In this document: in pieces, positions 54,728 to 64,000 of the stretch | How the letters are laid out: each line of letters opens with the position of its first letter | How positions within the stretch are numbered: position 1 is the first letter of the stretch | Assembly (NCBI GenBank): GCA_035345875.1 | Contig: DAORDH010000007.1 | Span: 1-64,000, forward strand | Length of the DNA: 64,000 nucleotides | Direction of reading: 5' to 3' | DNA from: UBA2033 sp035345875 | GTDB lineage: Bacteria > Spirochaetota > Leptospiria > Leptospirales > Leptospiraceae | Made by a program: the position numbers and the translations under genes | The notes under the pieces: model-generated | Seen by the model: only the letters and a program-made list of their open reading frames with translations | What the model was told of the DNA's origin: nothing | Database searches by the model: none

Positions 54728-55240
54728 ATGAAAATCATTCTATTTATAATATTGGGTATTGCATCTATAGGAAGTATAGTCCTCATTCTACTTCCAAATG
54801 TAAAAACAGTAACTGTCACAAAGAAAATTCCATTTAGCAAAGAGGAGATTTGGTTGAAAATTCGTAATTTAAAAAACCAAACAAATTGGAGAAAGGAAGT
54901 AGAAGAAGTAAAAATTCTATCCGAATCAAATCCAGAATCTTGGGTGGAGAGATTAAAATCAGGACAAGAAATTAAATTAAAGACAATTCAATTAGAAGAG
55001 ATGAGCTACTGGGAAATGGAAAGCTTTGATGGCAGCTTATTTGATACAAACTGGAAAGGAAAATTAAAATCTATTTCGGAAAAAGAAACAGAAATTAGCT
55101 TCACTGAATCTTTTCAAATGAAAAGTATTGTAGGGAAGATAGTCTTTTATTTATTTTTAAATTTGGAAAATCTAATCAATCAATATATTGAAAGTCTAGA
55201 AATTTCACTAAACCAAGGAGAGACAAATGAAAAAAAATAA
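54728..55240 (+). CDS. SRPBCC-fold membrane-anchored protein
   Basis: A 170-residue protein with an N-terminal membrane helix (MKIILFIILGIASIGSIVLI). The rest resembles polyketide cyclase/dehydrase-like SRPBCC domains: VTVTKKIPFSKEEIWLKIRN, TNWRKEVEEVKIL, EMSYWEMESFDGSLFDTNWK, ETEISFTESFQM, and a long C-terminal helix. SRPBCC proteins bind lipids or other hydrophobic ligands. It overlaps the start of the next gene by 14 bases, and AGGAG precedes its own ATG. Confidence 0.8.
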   Translation: MKIILFIILGIASIGSIVLILLPNVKTVTVTKKIPFSKEEIWLKIRNLKNQTNWRKEVEEVKILSESNPESWVERLKSGQEIKLKTIQLEEMSYWEMESFDGSLFDTNWKGKLKSISEKETEISFTESFQMKSIVGKIVFYLFLNLENLINQYIESLEISLNQGETNEKK

Positions 55241-55667
55241 CACAATCAAGAAGTCCAAGACAAAGTCTTGGGCGGATAAATACAATACAAGGACTGAAAT
55301 TGAAGTAAAGCATTTAGAAAAAGGTTTTGCTGATATTCCAGAAAATTCAGAGATGTTAATTGCAACTCCAAAGGTTTTTGAGGATTATATAAAAAAAATT
55401 AAAAAAGGAAAATCAAAAACTCTAAAAGAAGTCAGACAAGATTTAGCAAAAAAATATTCTGCAGATTATACTTGTCCACTCACGACTGGTATATTTATTC
55501 GAATTGTAGCGGAAGCAAATTTCGAGAAGATAACACAAGGTGTAGATATAGAAAAAGTAGCACCTTTTTGGAGAGTAATTGAACCTAAATCAAGTCTTGC
55601 TAAAAAACTTTCTTTCGGTGAGGATTTTTTAATTCGTATGAGAAAAGAAGAAGGAATTAAGGATTGA
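55227..55667 (+). CDS. MGMT-fold-related protein without the PCHR active site
   Basis: A 146-residue basic protein. Lys/Arg-rich N-terminus, then KVFEDYIKKIKKGKSKTLKE, VRQDLAKKYSADYTCPLTTG, IFIRIVAEANFE and PFWRVIEPKSSLAKKLSFGE. This corresponds to small proteins annotated as MGMT family, which resemble the helix-turn-helix part of O6-alkylguanine transferase but lack the PCHR Cys. A DNA-binding role is plausible, alkyl transfer is not. A single Cys (in TCPLTTG) sits at another place. It overlaps the SRPBCC-like gene. Confidence 0.7.
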   Translation: MKKNNTIKKSKTKSWADKYNTRTEIEVKHLEKGFADIPENSEMLIATPKVFEDYIKKIKKGKSKTLKEVRQDLAKKYSADYTCPLTTGIFIRIVAEANFEKITQGVDIEKVAPFWRVIEPKSSLAKKLSFGEDFLIRMRKEEGIKD

Positions 55668-55699
55668 AATAATTTTAAATAAATCCAATAACATATTTT

Positions 55700-55936
55700 A
55701 TGAAGATATTCGGTGATTTCCCAATTCTCCCCATTCTATTAGGACTATTTTTTATTCTCTATGTGATTTATAGTTGGTTTGATCATTTTAAATCTGGTAG
55801 ATTTAAACGAATCGAAAAAGAAGAATCGATAAAGCCTAGATTAAAAAATGGATTAGAACCTACAGCAACAGATCTAAACCTAGATGTATCAGAGAAAATT
55901 CTGAATCACGATTTTAATTCCTCTGATTCAGAATAG
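55700..55936 (+). CDS. small single-helix membrane protein
   Basis: A 78-residue protein with one membrane helix (ILPILLGLFFILYVIYSWFD) and an acidic/basic cytoplasmic tail ending FNSSDSE. No family recognised. It is 32 bases behind the MGMT-like gene and belongs to the same run of genes. No clear ribosome site. Confidence 0.55.
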   Translation: MKIFGDFPILPILLGLFFILYVIYSWFDHFKSGRFKRIEKEESIKPRLKNGLEPTATDLNLDVSEKILNHDFNSSDSE

Positions 55937-55965
55937 AGAATAACGTATGAGATCTTTTTTTTTAA

Positions 55966-56205
55966 ATGAAAAATTACTGGATTGGTCTTGGTGAATTCAA
56001 AAAGGTTGAAATCTATTTACACGAGAATGAATGGATTGAATGTGTGTATGATTGGGATGGGGGAGCACACAATCCAACTCGAAGTAGAATTTCAGTAAAA
56101 GATTTTTTAAAAAATATTCCTTCGGAAGTAGGAAGACTCCTTTCATCAACTGATTTACAAGAATTGGTAGAAACATTACAAACTCATTTTGATTTTACTG
56201 ATTAA
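55966..56205 (+). CDS. small hypothetical protein
   Basis: A 79-residue soluble protein: YWIGLGEFKKVEIYLHENEW, CVYDWDGGAHNPTRSRI, then a helical tail (LSSTDLQELVETLQTHF). The composition looks like a real protein (balanced, acidic), but I do not know the family. It ends the six-gene run; a 264-base gap without features follows. Confidence 0.55.
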   Translation: MKNYWIGLGEFKKVEIYLHENEWIECVYDWDGGAHNPTRSRISVKDFLKNIPSEVGRLLSSTDLQELVETLQTHFDFTD

Positions 56206-56469
56206 ATATTCTTTCCCCTTATTTATGGTTACTCATTATTTGCCACGAATAGTCAGAAGTTCAAAGAGAAATATCTATTTTGCAATGTTTTAAAAATAGA
56301 AATTCCTTGCTTTTATAATCAAGTTAGAAACAAATAAATAGATAGAATAACGCTAGCGTATAGAGTTCTTCTCACGCAAAAGAGGATATTTCCCAAGTCT
56401 AAAAAGAAATTAGAATAATTCTTTTAAATGGGCAATATGTCGATTTACTCATCAATATTAGTTTAGGAA

Positions 56470-58473
56470 ATGAATTACTTGGATTGGTATAAATACAAAA
56501 TGCTTATAAGTCGAATGATTTTCTTTAGCCTGCTCCTTTCTTTTTTCATTCCTTTCCATCTATTCAGTGATCCTGTTCAAATAGAAGGCGAAGAAGAAAC
56601 CATCTATATCAGTCCTCATTTAAATTATTTTTTAGATAAAGAGAAGAAATTTTCCTTTGAGGAAATTTCTTCCGAAGGAAATCTCACTTTATTTCAGGAA
56701 AATAAAAATGCGAACACAGGGTTTGGTTATTCTAATTTTCCAATTTGGTTTTATTTCGACTATGAAACGAAAACTTCTTTAGATTTATTTATTTTAGAAG
56801 TAGCCTATGCAAATCTAGATGAGATAGAATTCTTCTTTACTGATAGTAAGAATCAACTGGTTCGAAAGTTACTCGGTAGACTCCATCCTTTTTCTGAGAG
56901 AGATTTTAAACACAGAACCTACCTAGTCTCTCTCAGAGATATCAAACCAAAAGGAAGATTTTTTATTCGAGTGAAAACACAAAGTTCTATCCAAATGCCC
57001 GTTTTCATTCACAACCAAAAACTTTTCTTTGAGAAAGACCAATATAATTTTGCCTTCCAGTTGGTTCTTGCAGGTGTAATGTTCTCCATGTTTTTATACA
57101 ATTTACTATTAGGAATTGCACTCAAAGACAAAGTTTATTTTTTCTATTTATCTTTTACTCTGCCTGCTAGTTTATTTTTAATGGGTTACAATGGAATCAC
57201 GGCTCAATTTTTATGGGGAGACAACCCTTGGTTTAATCGTGATTTTGCGCCTGTTCTACTTGCTCTAAATAATTTAGGCATTTTATTATTTGTAAGATCC
57301 TTTCTCAAACTTAAAATCAATCATCCTAAAATGGATCGATTTATTAAATTGCTCATTTATATATCTGCTCTTGCATTTATAGGAAGTTGGTTTGTCCGAT
57401 ATGATTTGATTAGCAGAACGTTAGTCTTCTTTGTTATCGCAAATTCTTTAGCGGCAATAGCGGCTGGATTTTTATTAGCAAAAGAAGGCTATCGTCCAGC
57501 CAAAATCTATTTACTAGCTTGGGGAATATTATTACTCGGTGCTTTGCTTCTAGCACTCACTGGTTTTGGAATAGTTCCTATCAATGTATTCACCCGAAAT
57601 TTAGCACAGTTTGGACTAGGTCTTGAATCGATTTTAATTTCCTTTGCACTTGCAGATCGAATTAAAATTTTAGAACAAGAAAAAGAAAAAGCCCAAAGAG
57701 AATCTATCTCTGCTCTAAAAAAATCAGAACGATTAAAAGTAGAATTAGAGTTAGCTAGAAAAATACAACAATCTATCATTCCCAGAAGAATTCCAAATAT
57801 ACCTGGGCTCGAAATTGCAGCTTGGTATCGTCCCATGGAAACGGTAGGCGGCGACTTCTATGACTTTAGAACCAAAGAAAGTAACCTTGGTTTTATAATG
57901 GCTGACGTATCTGGTCATGGAGTTCCTGCAGCACTTGTTGTCTCAGCTGTTAAAACCGCCTTCGGATTTCAAGAATTAAACATAGAGTATCCTTCTGACC
58001 TACTCAAAAGCATGAATGAAATACTACGTGATAAAACAGGTGGTGAATTTGTAACTGCCTGCTATGCCTATATCGACATGGAAAAGAAAATTCTAATTAC
58101 TGGAAATGCTGGACATAGCGCTCTCTGGATTTTTAGAAAGCAAACGGGTGAATTAATCTCACTAAAACCAAAGGGGAGAGCTCTTAGCCTAACGCAAGAT
58201 TCACTCTTCGATTCAACGGAAATTCATTTACTTTTTGGAGATAGAATTTTACTCTATACAGATGGACTCTTTGAAGCAGGAAATCATACAGGTGAGCTTT
58301 TTGGTGAGGAGAAGATTCAAGAACTATTAAAATTATCGGCAAATATGAGCGCAAAAGAATTTGGAGAAAGCTTACTAAAAAAAGTTATCGATTGGTCTCC
58401 CGGGGAAGACAAGTTAGAGGATGATATTGCGCTTATCGTAGTAGACTATCTTTTGGATTCTAGTCTAAACTAA
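56470..58473 (+). CDS. 7TMR-DISM receptor with SpoIIE/PP2C phosphatase domain
   Basis: A 667-residue signalling protein. The N-terminal signal (LISRMIFFSLLLSFFIPFHL) precedes a 7TMR-DISM extracellular domain (about 45-185), seven membrane helices (about 195-405), a coiled coil (EQEKEKAQRESISALKKSER) and a PP2C SpoIIE domain (about 435-665). The phosphatase shows ELARKIQQSIIPRRIPNIPG, AWYRPMETVGGDFYDF, MADVSGHGVPAALV, and TDGLFEAGN. It likely dephosphorylates an anti-sigma-factor antagonist or similar in response to an outside carbohydrate-like signal. Starts at ATG 56470 or 56500. Single-gene unit. Confidence 0.9.
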   Translation: MNYLDWYKYKMLISRMIFFSLLLSFFIPFHLFSDPVQIEGEEETIYISPHLNYFLDKEKKFSFEEISSEGNLTLFQENKNANTGFGYSNFPIWFYFDYETKTSLDLFILEVAYANLDEIEFFFTDSKNQLVRKLLGRLHPFSERDFKHRTYLVSLRDIKPKGRFFIRVKTQSSIQMPVFIHNQKLFFEKDQYNFAFQLVLAGVMFSMFLYNLLLGIALKDKVYFFYLSFTLPASLFLMGYNGITAQFLWGDNPWFNRDFAPVLLALNNLGILLFVRSFLKLKINHPKMDRFIKLLIYISALAFIGSWFVRYDLISRTLVFFVIANSLAAIAAGFLLAKEGYRPAKIYLLAWGILLLGALLLALTGFGIVPINVFTRNLAQFGLGLESILISFALADRIKILEQEKEKAQRESISALKKSERLKVELELARKIQQSIIPRRIPNIPGLEIAAWYRPMETVGGDFYDFRTKESNLGFIMADVSGHGVPAALVVSAVKTAFGFQELNIEYPSDLLKSMNEILRDKTGGEFVTACYAYIDMEKKILITGNAGHSALWIFRKQTGELISLKPKGRALSLTQDSLFDSTEIHLLFGDRILLYTDGLFEAGNHTGELFGEEKIQELLKLSANMSAKEFGESLLKKVIDWSPGEDKLEDDIALIVVDYLLDSSLN

Positions 58474-58486
58474 ATACTCAAAAATA

Positions 58487-59842
58487 TTATTGTCCAGATA
58501 CGCATCGAATCGCAAATGAATTCGATTTAGGGCTGTAGATAATTCCACCAGTTCCAAAATCCAAAACCAAAGCAGAACTAGTTCCAGGAAAATAGGTTGT
58601 AGAAGACCAATACTGAGAACTAGCTGTCGAAGGAAAAAATGAGGAATCTATTTTGGGAGCAGTTGCTTCAAAATTCGAAATCGTTTTTAATTCATTTATA
58701 TTCGGAAGTCTCCAAGACTTAGAGGCAAGTGTGAGAGAATTGCAATAAGACAATGCGTTAGTCCAAGTATCTGATGTAATACCTCCCGAGCAAGAATTAG
58801 CAGGATCTTGTCCCCGACTACATTTTTGCCAAATAAGTCCTGTTCTTTTATCTTGAATCGTTCCATTATTATTATCAGATAAAATGGCAGAATATTTATA
58901 AGCTGTTCCTGATACACATCGGATAAAAACAGCTGAGTTTCCTTTTGCTAAATTAAAAGAATAACCATTTGATTCATCAATGATCCAAGCAGTGCTAATA
59001 TCGTATTCTTCACTCGCCCATATAGGACCAAGAAGTTGCCCGTTTGTAGGAAAATTTGTTGCGTATATCGCTTCATTAGAAGCTCCATAATGAATGATTG
59101 ACTCTAATTCTTGTTTACTAGTAATTCTCCAGTTCGTTCTTCCCGCAAAACCGTTATTACTATTATTTGAATTCAAACTTGTGCAATAGCTAGGCGCAGA
59201 AGACCAAGTATTCGATTGCAAAGACCCTCCACCACAATTACTCCCTGTAGACCCCTCTGCGCAAGTCTTCCAAACAAGTCCAGTAATATTGTCTGTCGTT
59301 GTAAAATCGGAGGTATAGACACTATGAGGGGTAGGACCTGAAAAACTTCTTAGTGTTCCAAGATTTTTATTTCCATCATCTCCACTCGAAAAAGAAGTAG
59401 TCTGACCTGTTTTGAGAGGCAGAAGACTAAAAATACCAGCAGTCACAGAACTATTCGAAAAATTTGATTTGATTCCAATTGCCTTTAGAGTCAAGCCAGC
59501 TATCGTTCGAATCGATATTGGGCTTGTATACTTATTAGAAGCAAGAGTTGGATCTGTCCCATCCAAAGTGTAATAAATCACAGCATCAGCTGTTGTAGTT
59601 TTAATTTCAATGTCTATGATTGAATTATAAGTTCCCGCTTGCGGAGTAAAACTAGGAGAGGAGACAGTTTCCGTTGTTGTATTGGAGTTTGTAGGTTGAT
59701 TGGAAGGAACATTGCTAAAAACAAAGAAAGTTCCAATCCCAGCAGGAGAACTAAAATCAAAAAGAGATCTTTTCGTTTTCAAACAGGAAAATACGATAAG
59801 AAGAATACTTGTATATAAAATTATTCTAAAAATAATATTCAT
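58487..59842 (-). CDS. DUF1566 lipoprotein with chitobiase-type domain
   Basis: Start chosen at ATG 59842, giving the lipoprotein signal MNIIFRIILYTSILLIVFSC. The ORF is open to 59884, but that extension is encoded in a dispersed repeat. After a Ser/Thr-rich linker there is a chitobiase C-terminal-like beta domain (about 65-130; PQAGTYNSIIDIEIKTTTAD, VIYYTLDGTDPTLA). Two DUF1566 repeats follow: ITGLVWKTCAEGSTGSNCGG ... NWRITSKQELESI, and RTGLIWQKCSRGQDPANSC ... SWRLPNINELKTI, each ending in FIRCVSG or FAIRCVSG. It is likely exposed at the surface, ligand unknown. Confidence 0.88.
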   Translation of the reverse strand: MNIIFRIILYTSILLIVFSCLKTKRSLFDFSSPAGIGTFFVFSNVPSNQPTNSNTTTETVSSPSFTPQAGTYNSIIDIEIKTTTADAVIYYTLDGTDPTLASNKYTSPISIRTIAGLTLKAIGIKSNFSNSSVTAGIFSLLPLKTGQTTSFSSGDDGNKNLGTLRSFSGPTPHSVYTSDFTTTDNITGLVWKTCAEGSTGSNCGGGSLQSNTWSSAPSYCTSLNSNNSNNGFAGRTNWRITSKQELESIIHYGASNEAIYATNFPTNGQLLGPIWASEEYDISTAWIIDESNGYSFNLAKGNSAVFIRCVSGTAYKYSAILSDNNNGTIQDKRTGLIWQKCSRGQDPANSCSGGITSDTWTNALSYCNSLTLASKSWRLPNINELKTISNFEATAPKIDSSFFPSTASSQYWSSTTYFPGTSSALVLDFGTGGIIYSPKSNSFAIRCVSGQ

Positions 59843-59856
59843 TTTTATTTTTATAA

Positions 59857-59913
59857 ATACCAAATGAGAAAAGTAATTCTCCATAAAGACTTTACTCAGA
59901 TAGCATTCGATAT
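59857..59913. repeat. dispersed palindromic repeat, family A, copy 3 (core only)
   Basis: Ends ATACCAAATG and CATTCGATAT enclose the same inner pattern as the other copies (AAAAGTAATT near the left end). The hundred bases downstream do not match the other copies. Translation of this repeat gives the odd N-terminal extension of the neighbouring ORF. Confidence 0.65.
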
Positions 59914-60119
59914 GACTTACAATAAACCTCTATAGAATAACGGCTCTCCATTGGAGAATCTTTCCATTTTAGATTCTTATTATTCTATAGAAAACAAATG
60001 GAATGTCAAAGATTTTATTGCAGTTTTGATAGTTTTAGAGTTATCGTATTTTGCAAAAAAATAGAATTTAGATCGTTAAAATCGTATGATAGAAAAAGAT
60101 TTTTACGTCAGTCGTCCCT

Positions 60120-63100
60120 TTAAAGCCTGGATTGTGAATATGTATGAGCTCTAAGTAGAAGTCGCTGCTTATAGAGATCTGCCTCGTCAAACTCTCCAAT
60201 CTTTTCTAATATAAAAGCATAGAATTTTAACATTCTAAGATCCGATGGATTCGATTCACAATAGATTCTTGCACAATTGGCTGCGATTTCATAATCTCTG
60301 AATTTCACAAATTCTTTGGATAATAATTTATATAAATAGAGATTCTTGTTCTCTTTTAAATTTTGATTGTATAGCTCTAGTAGTTGAATCCTTTTTGTAT
60401 TCTTATCCAACGAAAGATAATCAGGAATAAAATCAAAAAGAGTTTTTTTCTCTATATTTTGGATTTCCAAGTTCTCTGGGATTTCTACCCTTAAGAGTGA
60501 TAAATCATCATACAGCTCCCAAGAATTTACGATTAGATTTTTGATTGTGTGTAAATCCCCTTTCGCTTCTTCTACATAATCTAAAAATAATTTTTCTTCA
60601 TGGTATACATTTGGTTTACCATGCTCTGTATAATCTTTAATTAAATCTTCTCTTCCATCTGAACCATTTATAATTATATCACCTGGATATGTCTGAAATG
60701 TCTGAATAATTACAATACTATCATCACCACCTAACGATCCCATTTTAAAAAGACTTTGGGTCTTTGGAATAAAGGAAGCCTTTCCATCTCTATACAAAAC
60801 ACTGTGCGGATGTTCAGAATTTATAAAATACATAAAGCCAGTTTCTTCTTCAATCAATCCAATGATCGCAGATACCAACATAAAACCTTCAAAAGTTTGA
60901 AAGACTTTATGTAACTCACTAAACGCATTTTTCAACCAAAGCTCCGGAAACTGACTTTGGAGTCTATCGTCCATTTTAGTGCGTTCTAAGATAGATTTAA
61001 AAACAGAACCTAAAACAATAGTTCCACCTGCCCCCTGCAATGACTTACCCATTGCATCTGCATTAACAAAGACAATCATTTTCTTCTTTCGTAGAACAAT
61101 TTCATCGGATATACAAATATCTCCTCCAATAAAATTACTTTCTTTTCGGAATTCGAACTCTTTTTTTTGTAAGACTAGGAACTCAATTTTGATTCTACTG
61201 TTTAAATTATTATTGCTGAGAGGCTGAATTAATAAGGAGGTTAAATAATAGTCTGCATCTTGCTGTCTCTTTAATTCATTTACTTTATCAAGCATGGTCT
61301 TCAATTCGTTGGTTCTTTCTTTGACCTTTTCCTCCATACTTTGATACAAAATAGAATTCTGAATGGATACAGCCGCCTGGGAAGATAACATTTGAATCGT
61401 TTCAATCCGTTCTTCGGTAAAAACTCTCTCAAATAAATTGTTTTCTAAGTAAAGAATTGCAAGCATTTGGTTTTGATTCATAATTGGAAGGCAAACCATT
61501 GACTTTACTTTTTTCTCTATTATAAATTCATCTCGTTGGAATCTCTTTTCATTTGATGCGTTATGTAATACAACTGACTCTTTGGTTAATTCTACATATC
61601 TTAAAACAGATGTAGGCAGAATACTAGAATCCTGTTTTCTTTTGTTTAAGTTAAATTCGCCATTTACATTTGCTTCTGAATAAATGAAAAACTCATTGGA
61701 TTCAGAAATTAACAATACACCTCTTTCTGCTCCTGCATTTTCTATGATTACTTGTAGAAAGTTTTTAGATAAGGAATCAAATCGAACGTCACTCGAAATA
61801 ATTCTAGAAGCTTTTAGGATTGAATTAATATCTATATAAACTGAATTGACTGAAGAGGAAGTTGTCCCTCTTACCTTTTGGCTAATAACGTCAGATGAGG
61901 AAGGTTCATAGAAGTTTTTTAAATACCTACTTTTTATAAAATTTGAATAATATAAACTTCCCCAGTTTTTATATTTTTGAAATGCCTCTGAAAAATACAA
62001 ATCTGCAATTTTACCTCTATCCAAAGAGAGATAGAACATACCGGCTAACTTTGAAGCAAGAGCCGAATTCTGAATAAAATCGTATTCTTTAGATGAATAA
62101 ATTGCTTTATCATAATACTCCATAGCCTCTTGAATTTTTGCATTTGCCTTGCACCATTCTGCTTGTAAAAGAAAATATTTATGTTGGTAATTTGGCTCAC
62201 AGTTTTTTGCCCAAAGCTCCCATTGTTTCAGCTCTTTTTCAATTTGCTTGTTTGCTTCCTCTGATTTGTCATCTTTTATGAATAGATTCAAACAGTAATA
62301 AAACCGAAATTCAGTTAGATACATTGTGCTTGTGACTGAATCCTGAATTGCTAGAATTTCTGGAATCATTTTCGCTGCATTTTCATACTGTTCTGTAATA
62401 AAATATTTTTGAAATTTCAGTAAATAGAAAATAAAATAAGGTGTCTTTGTTTGACTCACCTCACACATCTCCAAAATTTCTGAATCGGAATAATCCATTC
62501 TAGTTTCTGTGATCTCTCGCAAATGATTTAAAAGTATTAAAATGAATTTTTCAGAATCTCTATTCTTTAATTTTTCTACTGCTTTAAAATATTTATTTCC
62601 TTCTTTTAATGTTGCGTCTAACTTTACTCCTGCAAAGAAATGATTCCAAATATACATAAATGCATTATAGCAAGCATAAATTACATCGCCCGTTTCTATA
62701 CCAATTTGAAATCCTTTTGATTGCAATGGAAAAGTATCTCTTACTGATCTAGACCAATGATTGATCAAACTACAAAAGATATGATAGCATTTTGCTTTTA
62801 AACTTTCAGAAATATTTTCAAGAGCATATTTTCCTAAGTTATAACCCAATTTGTATTCATTTATATTGCATAAAAAAGCTGCAAAGGATGCATAGACGAT
62901 CGGCGATATGTAGGAATTTCCAATCTTGATGACTGAAAGCATTGCGTTGATTGTTATAAATGTTCCAAGGGATGGATTGGTTAAGTAAATAGAATCCAAA
63001 ATATTTAGCGAAAGTTTTATCTTCTCCAATTCTTCTTGATTGTCTGAAACAGAAAGACTTTGGATAAATAGAATTGGATTTTCACCCAACACATTCTTTA

Positions 63101-64000
63101 CTTTCAAATATTCTTTGAATAAAACTAAATCATTTATTTTACTTGGAATTTTGAAATCATAGAGACGAAGCCCATCGAGTCCGCTCTCAATCGCTTTTTG
63201 ATAATCTCCCTGAGTATTAAAAAGAGCAATCCGTAAGTTGTATAACTTGGCTTTATCAAGTCTAGAATTTGCATTGTCCATTCCAATCTCAAAATACTTG
63301 ATTGCAGATTGATAATTGCCTAACAAAAATTCCGTTTCCACCAAATTGAAAATACACTCAAATAATTCAGAATAAAACTGATTCCAGTTCTTATCAGATA
63401 ATAAATTTAAACAGTTTTGAAAATATTGCAAAGCAGATTTGTACGCAATCGATAACTTTGCCTGTTTGCCGGCTTTGAGATTTAATAAAGCTATATTGTA
63501 TTTTTCATCCTCATGAACTAAATCTATACTATAATTCAAATGTCCTAATATATCGAATAACGATTCATTTATTTCCTTTTCATTGCTCCTTTTTAATAAA
63601 TATCTACCAATTTCTAAGTGTATTTCTTTTTTCTTTGAATCAGAAATTAACTGATACGCAGCTTGCTGAATCTTATCATGAACAAATTCAAAATAATAGT
63701 TTGATTCTAAATTTCCTGAAGAAAATAATTTATAACTTTCTCCAACAGGTGTGATCAATCCATCTTGAATACAGGTTTCTAAATTCTTGATTAAACTTTC
63801 CCTACCTTCTAAATATATTTCGATCAAGATAGAAAGTTCAAATTGATTTCCAATACATGCCGCAATTCCGAGTAAACTTTGAATTGTGTCAGATAATTTT
63901 TTTATTTTTCTTAACATCAATTCAATAACGTTTTCTGAAATATTTAATTTATATATTTTTTCTTTTTCCCATCTCCATTCATTTTCTTTAAAATAGATAA
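60120..64000 (-). CDS. large AAA/TPR-GAF-SpoIIE signalling protein, 5'-truncated by window edge
   Basis: The frame is open from the edge (IYFKENEWRWEKEKIYKLNI at the edge) to the stop at 60120, so an ATG near 63917 is internal. Visible order: the end of an AAA-type ATPase module (LMLRKIKKLSDTIQSLLGIA, CIGNQF), a long TPR-like helical region (to about 680 counted from that ATG), a GAF domain (about 695-845; GAERGVLLISESNEFFIYSE, LPIMNQNQMLAILYLENNLF), a coiled coil, and a SpoIIE-type phosphatase domain (about 930-1145; IGGDICISDEI, NADAMGKSLQGAGG). In Leptospira such proteins usually start with a Ser/Thr kinase domain, which would lie outside the window. Confidence 0.87.
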   Translation of the reverse strand, partial: IYFKENEWRWEKEKIYKLNISENVIELMLRKIKKLSDTIQSLLGIAACIGNQFELSILIEIYLEGRESLIKNLETCIQDGLITPVGESYKLFSSGNLESNYYFEFVHDKIQQAAYQLISDSKKKEIHLEIGRYLLKRSNEKEINESLFDILGHLNYSIDLVHEDEKYNIALLNLKAGKQAKLSIAYKSALQYFQNCLNLLSDKNWNQFYSELFECIFNLVETEFLLGNYQSAIKYFEIGMDNANSRLDKAKLYNLRIALFNTQGDYQKAIESGLDGLRLYDFKIPSKINDLVLFKEYLKVKNVLGENPILFIQSLSVSDNQEELEKIKLSLNILDSIYLTNPSLGTFITINAMLSVIKIGNSYISPIVYASFAAFLCNINEYKLGYNLGKYALENISESLKAKCYHIFCSLINHWSRSVRDTFPLQSKGFQIGIETGDVIYACYNAFMYIWNHFFAGVKLDATLKEGNKYFKAVEKLKNRDSEKFILILLNHLREITETRMDYSDSEILEMCEVSQTKTPYFIFYLLKFQKYFITEQYENAAKMIPEILAIQDSVTSTMYLTEFRFYYCLNLFIKDDKSEEANKQIEKELKQWELWAKNCEPNYQHKYFLLQAEWCKANAKIQEAMEYYDKAIYSSKEYDFIQNSALASKLAGMFYLSLDRGKIADLYFSEAFQKYKNWGSLYYSNFIKSRYLKNFYEPSSSDVISQKVRGTTSSSVNSVYIDINSILKASRIISSDVRFDSLSKNFLQVIIENAGAERGVLLISESNEFFIYSEANVNGEFNLNKRKQDSSILPTSVLRYVELTKESVVLHNASNEKRFQRDEFIIEKKVKSMVCLPIMNQNQMLAILYLENNLFERVFTEERIETIQMLSSQAAVSIQNSILYQSMEEKVKERTNELKTMLDKVNELKRQQDADYYLTSLLIQPLSNNNLNSRIKIEFLVLQKKEFEFRKESNFIGGDICISDEIVLRKKKMIVFVNADAMGKSLQGAGGTIVLGSVFKSILERTKMDDRLQSQFPELWLKNAFSELHKVFQTFEGFMLVSAIIGLIEEETGFMYFINSEHPHSVLYRDGKASFIPKTQSLFKMGSLGGDDSIVIIQTFQTYPGDIIINGSDGREDLIKDYTEHGKPNVYHEEKLFLDYVEEAKGDLHTIKNLIVNSWELYDDLSLLRVEIPENLEIQNIEKKTLFDFIPDYLSLDKNTKRIQLLELYNQNLKENKNLYLYKLLSKEFVKFRDYEIAANCARIYCESNPSDLRMLKFYAFILEKIGEFDEADLYKQRLLLRAHTYSQSRL

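Noticed and set aside
1..64000. CRISPR array, tRNA, rRNA, riboswitch or replication origin
   Set aside because: No regularly spaced repeats, cloverleaf-type sequences or known riboswitch cores were noticed when reading the window; a search with dedicated tools could still find short RNAs.

Overview
The window is about two-thirds A+T and is gene-dense on both strands. It looks like a chromosomal stretch of a spirochaete of the Leptospiraceae (Leptospira or a close relative). This is inferred from the many lipoproteins with loose spirochaetal lipoboxes (Cys preceded by Asn, Ser or Thr), outer-membrane proteins ending in aromatic residues, an opgG/opgH pair, and large TPR/GAF/SpoIIE and 7TMR-DISM signalling proteins. 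No rRNA, tRNA, CRISPR array, phage or intact insertion sequence was seen.

Layout. 1-428: a UPF0175/DUF3368 toxin-antitoxin pair, toxin cut by the window edge. 547-4517: three leftward envelope genes; the last (3380-4517) is an outer-membrane protein whose start is joined to its signal peptide through an 8-base tandem repeat, and in this sequence the two are out of frame. 4518-13299: repeats, a divergent orphan LuxR protein and response regulator, lipoproteins, a class III cyclase, a phosphodiester glycosidase-like protein and an OmpA-like lipoprotein. 13582-17716: osmoregulated periplasmic glucan genes opgG and opgH with a small unknown gene between them. 18195-19131: a MarR/NTF2-like pair with matching palindromic operators. 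19542-22275: a hybrid histidine kinase followed by a decayed second kinase. 22648-24547: a porin O/P plus a Cys-rich lipoprotein.

24679-33865: surface and periplasmic proteins, an SdpR/SdpI-type pair divergent from a serine-hydrolase lipoprotein with an operator between them, a membrane AraC regulator, and an RRM RNA-binding protein. 34.1-35.9 kb is a graveyard of gene fragments (TPR tail, TumE-like toxin, AraC tail) around an HD hydrolase. 35.9-45.5 kb carries lipoproteins, recQ, a saccharopine-dehydrogenase-like oxidoreductase and a gene broken by an internal stop. 46.3-51.8 kb is a MacAB/DevBCA-like export operon followed by a TPM protein. 52.7-56.2 kb is a compact six-gene unit. 56.5-64 kb has two SpoIIE-type phosphatase signalling proteins and a DUF1566 lipoprotein.

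At least three families of short dispersed palindromic repeats recur in the window. One reaches into the 3' end of recQ, and another into a possible N-terminal extension of the DUF1566 lipoprotein. The strongest novelty candidates are the octanucleotide-repeat switch at 4471-4510, the two transcription-factor/operator modules, and the unknown gene inside the opgG-opgH operon.
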